In this document: one piece after another, positions 27,316 to 36,964 of the stretch
Layout: the number at the start of each line of letters is the position of its first letter
Position numbering within the stretch: position 1 is the first letter of the stretch
From: an uncultured Nonlabens sp.
GTDB taxonomy: Bacteria > Bacteroidota > Bacteroidia > Flavobacteriales > Flavobacteriaceae
DNA: 64,000 nucleotides
NCBI GenBank assembly: GCA_947491755.1
Contig: CANLKV010000002.1
Coordinates: 248,001 to 312,000, forward strand
Direction of reading: 5' to 3'
The notes under the pieces: generated by a model
Told to the model about the DNA's origin: nothing
Seen by the model: the letters and a program-made list of their open reading frames with translations, nothing else
Databases searched by the model: none
Position numbers and translations under genes: made by a program

Positions 27316-28377
27316 TTATTTATAATAGTTTACTAACAAAGCTACTACGTACGAGTAGGTGCGCATACCGTCCGGTTGATTATTGGCCTCCAGGTATTTA
27401 TTGTATGTAGATTGCGATACTTTCTCAATAATATTATCCTGGTAGGGTTCCCAGAAGTCAGTAAGCTCTTGATAATTTTTAAATATTCCTTGATGCATCT
27501 GGTCTCGCAAAGCCATGGCTTGCTCTGGATTTTTTCGATACAAATCGTTAAGACAATAACGCAAAGCAAAAATACTGGCACTATATTTAAAATGTAAATC
27601 CTGGTGATTAATTCCACTTAACACGGCTATAAAGTTAGCCTCGTTTTCTTTAGCAAATCCCAACTGGTGGGACATTTCATGTAGTATAAGTACAGGTGTT
27701 TTATAGTTATTAATATTTGCATTGGTCTGCGCCTCACCAGTAAGTGGGTTTAAATAACCGCTATACCCCATGTAAGTAAGAGGCCAGGTAAGTAATGACT
27801 TTTTAATACTAGAGGGGCCGTAGGATAAATTAGCGTTTAATTTAGGCAACGTTTTAAATGCTCTAGGCGCTAGCTTGAATAACTCTTGCTGGGACCTTTC
27901 AAAAACAATAGCAAGGGAATCATTAGGCTGCAGCTGTTCATGCAAGTGGTTGGAATTATTCACCAGCATTTGCGTCACTTTTACAAGATCTTCATCAGTA
28001 TAAGTAGCTTCTAGATGTAAGATTTCATTCAGTGGTAAGCGGTAGTAATTAAATCCCCAGGCCAGATGAAAATAGAGTAGGGCTATATTTAATATCAGAA
28101 ATATTTGGTATATCCGCTTTCGCGAAAGCATGACTACTTCCTTTAAATGAATAATTAACCACCTGACAGATAGAAAGATAACGAGTACGTAACAAATATC
28201 TCCAAAAGAAAACGGGATCCATCCCAGTGCATAGCGAAATATCTTTCCTATGAAAGGATACACTCCAGAGCTATAATAGGTCTCAATGAAAGCTGGGTAA
28301 TTTTTGAGCAAATTATAGCCGGTGCATTGAAGAATTAAAAAAATAATAACGGCTATAAGAGCCCGGTATTTTCTCAT
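27316..28377 (-). CDS. DUF3810 membrane protein with an HExxH motif
   Basis: 353 residues. Three N-terminal membrane segments (about 5-22, 58-76, 90-108) precede a soluble domain with HEMSHQLGFAKENEAN, that is HExxH plus a downstream Glu as in gluzincins. This is the arrangement of DUF3810 proteins, presumed membrane-bound metallopeptidases of unknown substrate. A palindrome copy near residue 84 is read LSRK in the loop between the second and third helices. Confidence 0.87.
   Translation of the reverse strand: MRKYRALIAVIIFLILQCTGYNLLKNYPAFIETYYSSGVYPFIGKIFRYALGWIPFSFGDICYVLVIFLSVRWLIIHLKEVVMLSRKRIYQIFLILNIALLYFHLAWGFNYYRLPLNEILHLEATYTDEDLVKVTQMLVNNSNHLHEQLQPNDSLAIVFERSQQELFKLAPRAFKTLPKLNANLSYGPSSIKKSLLTWPLTYMGYSGYLNPLTGEAQTNANINNYKTPVLILHEMSHQLGFAKENEANFIAVLSGINHQDLHFKYSASIFALRYCLNDLYRKNPEQAMALRDQMHQGIFKNYQELTDFWEPYQDNIIEKVSQSTYNKYLEANNQPDGMRTYSYVVALLVNYYK
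28116..28129. repeat. Palindrome GCTTTCGCGAAAGC, 14-bp core, in the DUF3810 gene
   Basis: Coding copy, read LSRK on the minus strand. Confidence 0.93.
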
Positions 28378-28649
28378 GTTGTAAATGTAATCGTTGATAG
28401 AAATCGTACCAAATAGGAATGCTTTATTTCAAATAACACCCTAGTATAAAAAAGGAATCAATTTTTTTATCAAAATAGGATTTAAAAGGCAGTGTTAATG
28501 TTAGTTCATAGAATATTCTTTTAGGTAAAATTAGATTACAACTAGATAGTAGAAGTTTATTAGACCCTATTCCTGCGGTTTTACAACATGAGCATCTTCA
28601 AAGCAAAATATAAAACCTTTTGACGACCTTTGCTTCAAAATACAGCTAC

Positions 28650-29822
28650 ATGAATATCATCCTGGCCGACTTTGATTTCCACACGCGATTGTTACCCTTT
28701 ACTTATACCAGACCCACATCTCATATACGTTGCGGCATTCTAACCATGGCAGACCGCTGGGAGCGATTTTTAAAACAATCCGTGAGTTACCAGACGCAAG
28801 ACTATTTGCAGGAGAAGTATCCCCTAGTACAAGCAAAAGATACTATTGTTATAGCTGGTCATGTGGTGGCTAATCAATCATTAACTGATGCCATTCTAGA
28901 TTTGAAGTCTGGTCAAAAACTTATTTCTAATAACCGCCTACTGGCTTACCGTAGTGATAAGGTTTTAAGCTCGACTGATGAGCTCATTCCTGTTGAGTTT
29001 ACTGCACAACCCGTTATTGCGATAGAAAATACCTGGGATATATTTTCTAAAAACGGCGAGGTTCTTCAAGCAGATTTTGAATTGATTACAAACGGTAGGA
29101 CCTCACAAGCCATTCCAGAAGGGGTTCAAGTCATCAATCCAGAAAACATCTTTATTGAAGAAGGTGCCACAGTGCATTTTTCCATACTCAATGCCACTAA
29201 CGGACCTATTTACATTGGTAAAAATGCCGAAATTATGGAAGGCAGCATCATACGCGGTGGTTTTGCATTATGTGAATCCAGCACTACAAAACTAGGTACT
29301 AAAGTATACGGCCCCACAACAGTAGGCCCACATTCTAAAATAGGCGGTGAGGTCAATAATTCAGTAATATTTGGTTATTCCAATAAAGGGCATGAGGGAT
29401 TCCTAGGCAATAGTGTTTTAGGCGAATGGTGCAACCTAGGGGCTGATACAAACACTAGTAATCTTAAAAATAATTATGCAGAGGTGCGACTGTGGAATTA
29501 TGAAACAGGTCGTTTTGCGCCTACGGGTTTACAGTTTTGCGGTCTAATGATGGGCGACCATTCAAAATGTGGTATCAATACCATGTTCAACACGGGAACT
29601 GTAATAGGTGTAAGCGCCAATATCTATGGGGCAGGATACCCGCGCAATTTTATTCCTAGTTTTTCATGGGGTGGCGCACAAGGTACGATGACTTATAAAA
29701 CCAGTAAAGCTTACGAGGTTGCATCTGTAGTGATGCAGCGCCGTGGTCTTGATCTTGAGCAGCAAGACATTGATATACTCGATGCTGTGTTTGAAAAAAC
29801 CGCACGCTTTCGTAAAGACTAG
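28650..29822 (+). CDS. GlmU-like nucleotidyltransferase/acetyltransferase (Bacteroidota type)
   Basis: Start placed at the ATG giving MNIILADFDFHTRLLPFTYT; the frame is open to a TTG at 28620 but that stretch is poor. 390 residues. The N-terminal part is a divergent sugar-nucleotidyltransferase domain (no classic LAAGxGTRM) and the C-terminal part a left-handed beta-helix with hexapeptide repeats (IYIGKNAEIMEG, TKLGTKVYGPTTVGPHSKIG). This matches the alternative GlmU family proposed to make UDP-GlcNAc for peptidoglycan. The stop overlaps the convergent lipoprotein gene. Confidence 0.88.
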   Translation: MNIILADFDFHTRLLPFTYTRPTSHIRCGILTMADRWERFLKQSVSYQTQDYLQEKYPLVQAKDTIVIAGHVVANQSLTDAILDLKSGQKLISNNRLLAYRSDKVLSSTDELIPVEFTAQPVIAIENTWDIFSKNGEVLQADFELITNGRTSQAIPEGVQVINPENIFIEEGATVHFSILNATNGPIYIGKNAEIMEGSIIRGGFALCESSTTKLGTKVYGPTTVGPHSKIGGEVNNSVIFGYSNKGHEGFLGNSVLGEWCNLGADTNTSNLKNNYAEVRLWNYETGRFAPTGLQFCGLMMGDHSKCGINTMFNTGTVIGVSANIYGAGYPRNFIPSFSWGGAQGTMTYKTSKAYEVASVVMQRRGLDLEQQDIDILDAVFEKTARFRKD

Positions 29823-30196
29823 CCACCTCTTGTATAACGCTCTGCACAGGATTCCATACAGTTGTAAGTGACCGTCAATACATCTGCATTCTCGTCTATT
29901 TCATATACACCATAACACTCTCCCTCTACAATACGATTCAATTCAGGTTGCCATTCTGCAACGGTTTTATCACTATGATTATTACCTATACAGACAGACT
30001 GGTTTGAAATAACGGTCCCATAGGCGGTAAACAACAGCGTTTTTTCACTAGTTGCTTCTACATAAGTTGCATTGCCATCCCCAGGGTCATTAAGTACTTC
30101 AGCCAGTCTCCAACCTCCTAGCGCAGGGTCATCTTCAAATTTGTTCGTGCAACCAGTGAGCAATATAATCGCTATTAATAGGAATGTAGTTCTCAT
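29819..30196 (-). CDS. Hypothetical lipoprotein
   Basis: Start at the ATG at 30196 gives MRTTFLLIAIILLTGC, a lipoprotein signal; the frame extends eight residues upstream. The mature part of about 110 residues begins after a short acidic spacer with GGWRLAEVLNDPG, similar to lipocalin-like small domains that start with a W-x-L motif, and has four cysteines that could form disulfides. Function unknown. Stop codons of this gene and the GlmU-like gene share the tetranucleotide CTAG. Confidence 0.7.
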   Translation of the reverse strand: MRTTFLLIAIILLTGCTNKFEDDPALGGWRLAEVLNDPGDGNATYVEATSEKTLLFTAYGTVISNQSVCIGNNHSDKTVAEWQPELNRIVEGECYGVYEIDENADVLTVTYNCMESCAERYTRGG

Positions 30197-30270
30197 GAGT
30201 TTATAGGTTTTTTGAGCCACCTAAAAGATAAATACTTTATTTGTTAATTTAGGAGCTTTAGAACTACTTT

Positions 30271-32703
30271 ATGAAACATACACTGGCCTATCTCGTCTTT
30301 CTTTTCAGTATTCATTCAAGCATTGCAGCAAGTTCCTTGATAGGAGCAGGGGAATCTCGCTTTCGCGAAAGCGAACTAAACTTCACCTCAAAACAAGACT
30401 CCATTAAAGAGTATGAAGGTTATTTTAATTTTACTTATGACGATAAAAAAGGCAGTATTCTATTAGAGGTAAGCGATTTAAACAAGGAGTTTCTATATGT
30501 GCACTCACTGTCTACAGGGCTGGGATCTAACGATATAGGTCTGGATAGAGGCCAGTTGGGTGACGGTGTGGTGGTCAAATGGATCAAGAGCGGGAATAAA
30601 TTACTACTGGTACAACCTAATTTGAAATACCGTGCAAGTAGTACTAATAATGCCGAAAAAAAGTCCGTTGAACAGGCATTTGCAAGATCAGTTTTATATG
30701 GCTTTGAAATAAAAGAAACAGTTGATCATACCTACACGATCGATATCACTTCTTTTTTAATGGAAGATGCTCATGGTGTTGCTAATCGTTTAAAATCTCG
30801 CAATCAAGGGACTTATAAAATTGATAAATCCCGCAGTAGTTTATGGTTAGAAAACACAAAAGCTTTTCCTAAAAATGTGGAATTTGAGGCCTTACTTACC
30901 TTTACTGGCGATCCTAAAGGGTATGAGCTGCGCAGCGTGGCTCCAGATGCGACAAGCGTTACGGTAATACAGCATCACAGCTTTGTAGAATTACCCGATA
31001 ATAGCTACGAGCCGCGTGAATTTCACCCTAATTCTGGCTCATTTTTTACCAGCCATTATGACTACAGCAGTCCCGTGGGTACGCCCATGCAAAAACGCTG
31101 GATTACTCGCCATCGGTTAGAAAAGAAAAACCCAGAACAGGCGTTGAGTGAAGCCATAGAGCCCATCATCTATTATCTAGACCCAGGAACGCCAGAGCCT
31201 GTGCGCAGCGCACTTATTGAAGGAGCCAGCTGGTGGAATCAAGCCTTTGAATCTGCTGGTTACAAAGACGCATTTCAAGTAAAAATTTTACCGCCAGGGG
31301 CAGACCCCATGGATTTAAGGTATAATATGATCCAGTGGGTGCATCGCAGTACTCGTGGATGGAGTTATGGCGGCTCTATTACAGATCCTAGAACTGGAGA
31401 GATTTTAAAAGGGCACGTAAGCTTAGGTAGTTTGAGAATACGACAAGATTTTATGTTAGCACAAGGAATTCTTGAACGCCCTTTTGCAAACGGACAAGAA
31501 TCTACTAAAATGATGGAAATGGCTCTTGCAAGAATAAGGCAGCTAGGTGCGCATGAAGTAGGTCATACTTTAGGATTTGCACACAATTTTGCTGCTAGCG
31601 TTAGCGATCGCGCTAGCGTTATGGATTACCCTCACCCTAAATACACTATTGATAATGGGACTATATCGTTAAATGATGCTTATGACACAGGTATAGGAGA
31701 GTGGGATCAATTAACAGTGCAATATTCCTATGGTGTTCCTGCCACTGGGCAGACCGAAAAAGAATTTTTAAGCAATATCATTGATCAAGCTAGACAACAA
31801 AATATTCAGTTTATAAGCGATAGCGATGCACGCGATGCTAGTGGTGCACATGCAGATGCTCATTTGTGGGATGGTGGTGCACATGCAGTAGATCAATTGC
31901 AACATATGCTAGAGGTACGTAAAATAGCTATGAATAACTTTAGTACTGATAATATCCCAGATGAACAACCACTTAGTGTACTAGAAGACGTCTTTGTACC
32001 AGTGTATTTCTCGCATCGCTATCAAGTAGAGGCTGCTTCAAAATTGATAGGAGGCATGCGTTATTCGTATGCGATAAAAGGAGATCCAAACTTTACTTAT
32101 GTTCCTAAAAAAGAACAAGAAAAAACCTTACAAGCTCTTTTAAGTACGCTTGATCCAGAATTTTTGACAATTCCAGAACAAATACTTCAACACTTTCCTC
32201 CACGCGCTTATGGCTATGGCAGGGATCGTGAGAGCTTCAAGTCTGCGGTGGGTGTGGCTTTTGACCCTGTAGCAGCAGCTGTGACCAGCGCTCAAGTGAC
32301 CCTCGATTTTATAATGAATTCTACACGATTAAATCGCGTGGCACAGCAGCAAATCTATGGTGATTACCTGTCTCTAGAGTCGCTTATGGATGATGTAACG
32401 CAAGTTATTTTTAATCAGTCGTATTCAGGGTTTTATGAAAAAACAATACACTCACGTATAAAAGAATTATACATCAACAGGTTACTGACTGCTAGTCACT
32501 CCAGTCGCCTCAATGTAATTGTAAAAGCACAAATTTTCAATCAAATAGATACCATAAAAGGTCAGTTAGATCGTTCTAAAGACAGTACTGACAAGGCGTT
32601 ACTTGCCTTAATTAATAAAGCTGAAAAACATCCAGAGCATCTTGAGGAGATACCCGTATTAAAAATACCAGACGGCAGCCCTATAGGCAGTTGCGGTATG
32701 TAA
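30271..32703 (+). CDS. Exported zinc metalloprotease (DUF5117/DUF4953 type), paralogue
   Basis: 810 residues with a plain Sec signal (MKHTLAYLVFLFSIHSSIAA) and no lipobox. Same order as the 19952-22405 protein: N-terminal DUF5117-like part, catalytic HEVGHTLGFAH with H428, E429, H432 and H438, then a DUF4953-like region. Shared blocks such as IIYYLDPGTPE and SITDPRTGEI show they are paralogues. The palindrome sits just after the signal peptide and is read RFRES, where the partner has no matching segment. Confidence 0.9.
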   Translation: MKHTLAYLVFLFSIHSSIAASSLIGAGESRFRESELNFTSKQDSIKEYEGYFNFTYDDKKGSILLEVSDLNKEFLYVHSLSTGLGSNDIGLDRGQLGDGVVVKWIKSGNKLLLVQPNLKYRASSTNNAEKKSVEQAFARSVLYGFEIKETVDHTYTIDITSFLMEDAHGVANRLKSRNQGTYKIDKSRSSLWLENTKAFPKNVEFEALLTFTGDPKGYELRSVAPDATSVTVIQHHSFVELPDNSYEPREFHPNSGSFFTSHYDYSSPVGTPMQKRWITRHRLEKKNPEQALSEAIEPIIYYLDPGTPEPVRSALIEGASWWNQAFESAGYKDAFQVKILPPGADPMDLRYNMIQWVHRSTRGWSYGGSITDPRTGEILKGHVSLGSLRIRQDFMLAQGILERPFANGQESTKMMEMALARIRQLGAHEVGHTLGFAHNFAASVSDRASVMDYPHPKYTIDNGTISLNDAYDTGIGEWDQLTVQYSYGVPATGQTEKEFLSNIIDQARQQNIQFISDSDARDASGAHADAHLWDGGAHAVDQLQHMLEVRKIAMNNFSTDNIPDEQPLSVLEDVFVPVYFSHRYQVEAASKLIGGMRYSYAIKGDPNFTYVPKKEQEKTLQALLSTLDPEFLTIPEQILQHFPPRAYGYGRDRESFKSAVGVAFDPVAAAVTSAQVTLDFIMNSTRLNRVAQQQIYGDYLSLESLMDDVTQVIFNQSYSGFYEKTIHSRIKELYINRLLTASHSSRLNVIVKAQIFNQIDTIKGQLDRSKDSTDKALLALINKAEKHPEHLEEIPVLKIPDGSPIGSCGM
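30358..30373. repeat. Palindrome CGCTTTCGCGAAAGCG, intact, in the second metalloprotease gene
   Basis: Coding copy near residues 30-35, read RFRES. Confidence 0.95.
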
Positions 32704-32785
32704 CAAAGATTAGAAAGGAATTATGGAAGATTGTTTCTTTAATTTCTTTTAAACAAAGTAGTAGTCAACATCTAGACGGTACTAA

Positions 32786-34339
32786 CTAGCATCCTGCAGC
32801 TGCCTCTGCACACCGTTCTCCATCCATGGCGGCACTCACTATACCACCAGCATAACCTCCGCCCTCACCACAGGGATATAGGTTTACTATTTGAGGGTGT
32901 TCTAGCTTATTATTGCGCGGTATTTTAACTGGTGACGAGGTTCTGGATTCTACCCCTACGATATTGGCTTCATTTGTATTATAGCCGTGCATTTTATGGC
33001 CAAAAGCCGCAAAACCTTTACGCAAGCGACTGCCTATATGTCTAGGGAGCAAACTGTGTAATGGTGCGCTGTGTAATCCAGGTTGATAGGAACTTTCATT
33101 TAAATCGCTAGACAACCTTCCTTCTACAAAATCTGTAAGACGCTGTGCTGGTGCTGTTTGTGTTCTCCCGCCGGCGGTGTATGAGGTGTGCTCAAGGCTT
33201 TTTTGAAACTCCAATCCCGCAAGTGCGCCGTATTTTCCAAAGGCATGCAAATCTTCCTGTGCATTGATTTCTACAACGATACCAGAATTAGCAAATTTAT
33301 TATTGCGTCGGGAGGGCGACATACCATTAACCACAACCTCGCCTGACTCTGTCGCGGCGGGAACAATAAAGCCACCAGGACACATACAAAATGAATAAAC
33401 ACCGCGCCCGTTTACTTGCTCTACGAGACTATAGGATGCGGCTGGTAGCAATTCACTGCGCTCGCCCTTGCAGTTATATTGAATGGAGTCAATAATATGC
33501 TGTGGATGCTCTACACGCACTCCCATAGCAAAAGACTTTGATTCTATCGCAATATTCTTGCGGTCCAGCAGGTAAAAAATATCTCTAGCAGAATGTCCCG
33601 TAGCTAGAATAACCTTTGTAACGGGTATTTCCTGGCTGTTATTTAATTGTAATGCAGTAATACGCTCTTTTGATATTTCAAAATCGGTTACACGGGTTTC
33701 AAAATGAATCTCACCACCGTATTGCAAAATGGTCTCCCGTATGCGTTGGATAATTTTAGGCAACTTATTGGTGCCTATGTGCGGGTGTGCATCGACCAGA
33801 ATTTCGCTCGTAGCACCATGAAATACAAGGTTTTCAAAAATACGTCGTACGTCTCCACGCTTCAAACTGCGGGTGTACAATTTACCATCACTATATGTTC
33901 CTGCGCCACCCTCGCCAAAACAATAATTAGAATCATCATCTACCACATGATCTTGATTAATCGCTTTAATATCACGGCGTCGTTTTTGAACATCCTTACC
34001 ACGCTCATAGACTACTGGTTTATAGCCTAGCTCTATACATCGCAAAGCGGCATACATGCCTGCAGGACCAAAACCGATAATGTGAATAGGAGCGGCATCG
34101 CTTACATCCTTGTAGTTAAATTGATATGCAGACTCACTAGGTAGGGGCTCATTTATATAAACTGCCAGTTTGTAATTAAAGACAACGGTCTTTTTACGAG
34201 CATCAATCGATTTGCGCAATACGACAATACCTGTTATTTGTGAAACAGGTATTTCTAGGGCGGTGGCTGCCCTTTTTTTCAAATCATTATCCTGTTCTTC
34301 CTCAGGAAGACTTACACGCAATTGCAGCTCTTTAATCAT
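32786..34339 (-). CDS. FAD-dependent dehydrogenase-like protein (COG2509 type)
   Basis: 517 residues. An N-terminal segment of about 85 residues precedes the dinucleotide-binding motif GFGPAGMYAALRCIELG. The middle has FGEGGAGTYSDGKL and the end has YPCGEGGGYAGGIVSAAMDG, both typical of the uncharacterised FAD-dependent dehydrogenase family. It is likely a cytosolic flavoprotein; substrate unknown. No neighbour gives context. Confidence 0.9.
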   Translation of the reverse strand: MIKELQLRVSLPEEEQDNDLKKRAATALEIPVSQITGIVVLRKSIDARKKTVVFNYKLAVYINEPLPSESAYQFNYKDVSDAAPIHIIGFGPAGMYAALRCIELGYKPVVYERGKDVQKRRRDIKAINQDHVVDDDSNYCFGEGGAGTYSDGKLYTRSLKRGDVRRIFENLVFHGATSEILVDAHPHIGTNKLPKIIQRIRETILQYGGEIHFETRVTDFEISKERITALQLNNSQEIPVTKVILATGHSARDIFYLLDRKNIAIESKSFAMGVRVEHPQHIIDSIQYNCKGERSELLPAASYSLVEQVNGRGVYSFCMCPGGFIVPAATESGEVVVNGMSPSRRNNKFANSGIVVEINAQEDLHAFGKYGALAGLEFQKSLEHTSYTAGGRTQTAPAQRLTDFVEGRLSSDLNESSYQPGLHSAPLHSLLPRHIGSRLRKGFAAFGHKMHGYNTNEANIVGVESRTSSPVKIPRNNKLEHPQIVNLYPCGEGGGYAGGIVSAAMDGERCAEAAAGC

Positions 34340-34424
34340 GGTGTAAATTTATGGATAATCCGCGTCTCGTTCACACCTGGTTTTAATATCTAATTTATTC
34401 TAAATGATGTTTATCTTTAAACTC

Positions 34425-35579
34425 ATGAAACGATTTTTATACATTTTATGTGGTGCCCTAGCATCGATAATGACAGCGCAGGACTATTATTTTCCAGATC
34501 GGCATGAGGACTGGAAGAAAATTATACCAGTACAGGCTCAATTTAATGGAGAAAAGCTGGATGGGGTTATCGCTTTCGCGAAAGCGAACGAATACAGCGG
34601 GTCTCGAGATTTGAGAGTTGCTATTCTTGAGGGATTTAAGCGCGAACCATTTCATGAAATTTTGGGACCTACCAAAAAGCGCGGTGGTCCGGCAGGAATA
34701 ATTCTCAAAAACGGTAAGATACTCGCTCAGTGGGGTGATGTAGATCGTGTGGACATGACATTTTCTGTTACTAAAAGTTTCTTATCAACTGTAGCAGGAC
34801 TAGCAATTGATGACCGTCTTATTGCTAGTGTTAATGATACTGTTGCCCAGTATATCTGGGATGGAACTTTTGCAGGTGCACATAATTCAAAAATCACCTG
34901 GCAACAACTGCTAGATCAAACAAGTGCATGGCAAGGGACTCTATATGGCGGTAAGGACTGGGCAGATCGCCCGCCCAGAACTGGAGATATTGACGACTGG
35001 CAATATGCAAGGCCTGCCACACCGGGAACAACAATGGAATATAATGACGTTAGAGTCAATGTTCTAGCTTATAGCTTGTTACAAGTCTGGCGTAAACCCT
35101 TACCACAAGTATTAAAAGAACGAGTTATGGACCCAATAGGAGCAACCACCACCTGGCGCTGGTACGGTTATGATGATGCCTGGGAGACCGTTGATGGTTT
35201 GCAAATGAAAAGTGTTACCGGCGGCGGTCACAGTGGTGCAGGACTTTTTATAAATACGGTAGATATGGCGCGTTTTGGGCTGCTATTCTTAAATAACGGG
35301 ACCTGGAATGATACCTCAATTATTTCAACCCAATGGATCGATGAAGCTATACAATCATCGAGCGCTAATCCAAACTATGGTTTTATGTGGTGGCTCAATT
35401 CTAAGGACGGCCCCAGACACTGGAAAGGTATGGATGAAAATGTGTTTTATGCAGCAGGGTTTGGTGGTAATTTTATCGTGGTGGATCGTAGTAACGACCT
35501 TGTCGTGGTCACCCGTTGGCTAGAGCCTAATAAAATAGAAGAGTTCATGCAGATGCTCGTAGCAGCCATAAATCCCTAG
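34425..35579 (+). CDS. Serine hydrolase, class C beta-lactamase fold
   Basis: The chosen start gives MKRFLYILCGALASIMTAQ, a Sec signal; an ATG at 34404 is in frame. About 384 residues. Catalytic SxxK in FSVTKS, the YxN-equivalent YNDVRVNV, and the HSG motif in GGGHSGAGL (in place of KTG) are present. This group contains esterases, D-aminopeptidases and penicillin-binding-like hydrolases, so beta-lactam hydrolysis should not be assumed. Probably periplasmic. The palindrome lies near residues 49-54, read AFAKAN. Confidence 0.9.
   Translation: MKRFLYILCGALASIMTAQDYYFPDRHEDWKKIIPVQAQFNGEKLDGVIAFAKANEYSGSRDLRVAILEGFKREPFHEILGPTKKRGGPAGIILKNGKILAQWGDVDRVDMTFSVTKSFLSTVAGLAIDDRLIASVNDTVAQYIWDGTFAGAHNSKITWQQLLDQTSAWQGTLYGGKDWADRPPRTGDIDDWQYARPATPGTTMEYNDVRVNVLAYSLLQVWRKPLPQVLKERVMDPIGATTTWRWYGYDDAWETVDGLQMKSVTGGGHSGAGLFINTVDMARFGLLFLNNGTWNDTSIISTQWIDEAIQSSSANPNYGFMWWLNSKDGPRHWKGMDENVFYAAGFGGNFIVVDRSNDLVVVTRWLEPNKIEEFMQMLVAAINP
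34571..34586. repeat. Palindrome CGCTTTCGCGAAAGCG, intact, in the serine hydrolase gene
   Basis: Coding copy, read AFAKA. Confidence 0.95.
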
Positions 35580-35615
35580 GTGATCATATCTACCTTTACA
35601 TAATAAGCAGCAATT

Positions 35616-36485
35616 TTATAAAAACTGCTCTTTTTCTCGTTCTATAAAGTCTATCAGTTTTGAGGGCTCGATTTTTGTGAGTAGTTCAAAATCCTTATGG
35701 ATAGTAGGTTCTGATTGTAAACGCGGTATAAAGTGAAGCAAGGTCATTACTATTGCAAAGGAGCGATCAAGACCTTGTTTTCTTTTTAAAAAATAAAAGG
35801 ACAGTGGGTTAATCGAGCGGTAAGTAATTTGTTGACCGGTCACTTGTGTAATGATGTTAGCCGCTTTTTCAAAAGATAGATTTTCTGGACCGTTGATAAA
35901 AAAAGCTTTGTTGTAATGCTGGTCAAATGATGCAAGAAAGATCGCTATTGCTTTGCCTATATCTCGTACATCAACCCAATTGAATCGGGCATCTCCTGCT
36001 GGCAGTGTGATTTTTTGTTTTTCAATTATTTCGGGTAGCAGGGCAGCGGTTAGATTTTGCATAAAATAGCCAGGTCTAACAAAAATATAGTCAAACCCCA
36101 TCTCGATGATCAAATCTTCTATTTTACGATGAGGTATGAATCGTACTGATTCGGCACCTTGAACTGATAAAAAAACAACTTTTTTTATGCCCTGTTGCAA
36201 GGCGACTTCTAGGAAGGGTTTAAAAACGTGTTTGACGTCAGTAATTTGGGGTGGTCTCAGCAAAAATATAATGTCTACGCCTTGCAAAGCTTTTGAATGG
36301 TTGTGTTGTTGTTGCAAATCAAACTGCCGATATTCCAGTTGATCGTTCGAGCCAAATTTTTCTTTGGCGTCTGCAACATTACGTACGGCAGCGATGATTT
36401 TTACAGGATAGCTCTGTTGTGAAAGGTTTCTTATAACTTCTACACCTACAGTTCCTGTAGCTCCTGTAATTAAAACAGTTTTCAT
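35616..36485 (-). CDS. NmrA/NAD(P)H-binding atypical SDR protein
   Basis: 289 residues. Rossmann start MKTVLITGATGTVGVEVIRN with the TGATGxxG nucleotide motif; no YxxxK catalytic pair is obvious, as in NmrA-like proteins. Possible roles are redox sensing or quinone reduction, and none can be chosen from sequence. Last gene of a minus-strand run that begins at udk, 32 bp after the small membrane-protein gene. Confidence 0.87.
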   Translation of the reverse strand: MKTVLITGATGTVGVEVIRNLSQQSYPVKIIAAVRNVADAKEKFGSNDQLEYRQFDLQQQHNHSKALQGVDIIFLLRPPQITDVKHVFKPFLEVALQQGIKKVVFLSVQGAESVRFIPHRKIEDLIIEMGFDYIFVRPGYFMQNLTAALLPEIIEKQKITLPAGDARFNWVDVRDIGKAIAIFLASFDQHYNKAFFINGPENLSFEKAANIITQVTGQQITYRSINPLSFYFLKRKQGLDRSFAIVMTLLHFIPRLQSEPTIHKDFELLTKIEPSKLIDFIEREKEQFL

Positions 36486-36517
36486 AATATCAGTGAATTA
36501 AGAAAACCTAATACGGT

Positions 36518-36952
36518 TTACAAAACGCTTTCGGTTCTGGTTGAATTTAAAGTATTTTCAAATGGTTTTAAAACCATATTCAACTGTTTAAGTGCATTTT
36601 CCTTAATAATACTAGTATCAATTGATAGTGATTGATCAGCAGTTTTTAAAATGATGTCTGTACCCTGTCTATTCAACACCTCAATCTGTTTTAAATCAAT
36701 TGCCTTATGGAAGCTATTGACTTTTTTTATTTGAGTTTCTTTGATCGTTATGTATCCCCATTTCCACTGGGCTAGTCCCAATAAGGTATAGAAAACCGCC
36801 GGGTAGCCAAGGGTCTGTGCAAGCCCTACCATTCTAGGTTCTATTAGATATATCAGTATAGCGGCAAAGCAGATGATAAACCCAATACCTATCTTTTTAC
36901 TGACATATGCTTGCGAGTATTTGACTCTCATTATTTCCCGTGGCTTGATCAT
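36518..36952 (-). CDS. Hypothetical membrane protein
   Basis: 144 residues, or 137 from the second Met. Two hydrophobic segments (about 23-40 and 47-66) are followed by a soluble tail (ITIKETQIKKVN, then KAIDLKQIEVLN) that looks like a small PH-type beta domain. Lies 12 bp after mutB. Unknown function. Confidence 0.7.
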   Translation of the reverse strand: MIKPREIMRVKYSQAYVSKKIGIGFIICFAAILIYLIEPRMVGLAQTLGYPAVFYTLLGLAQWKWGYITIKETQIKKVNSFHKAIDLKQIEVLNRQGTDIILKTADQSLSIDTSIIKENALKQLNMVLKPFENTLNSTRTESVL

Positions 36953-36964
36953 CAGTTTACAGGT

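Noticed and set aside
34458-34655. Minus-strand frame opposite the serine hydrolase gene
   Set aside because: Shadow of a strongly supported gene; no independent evidence.
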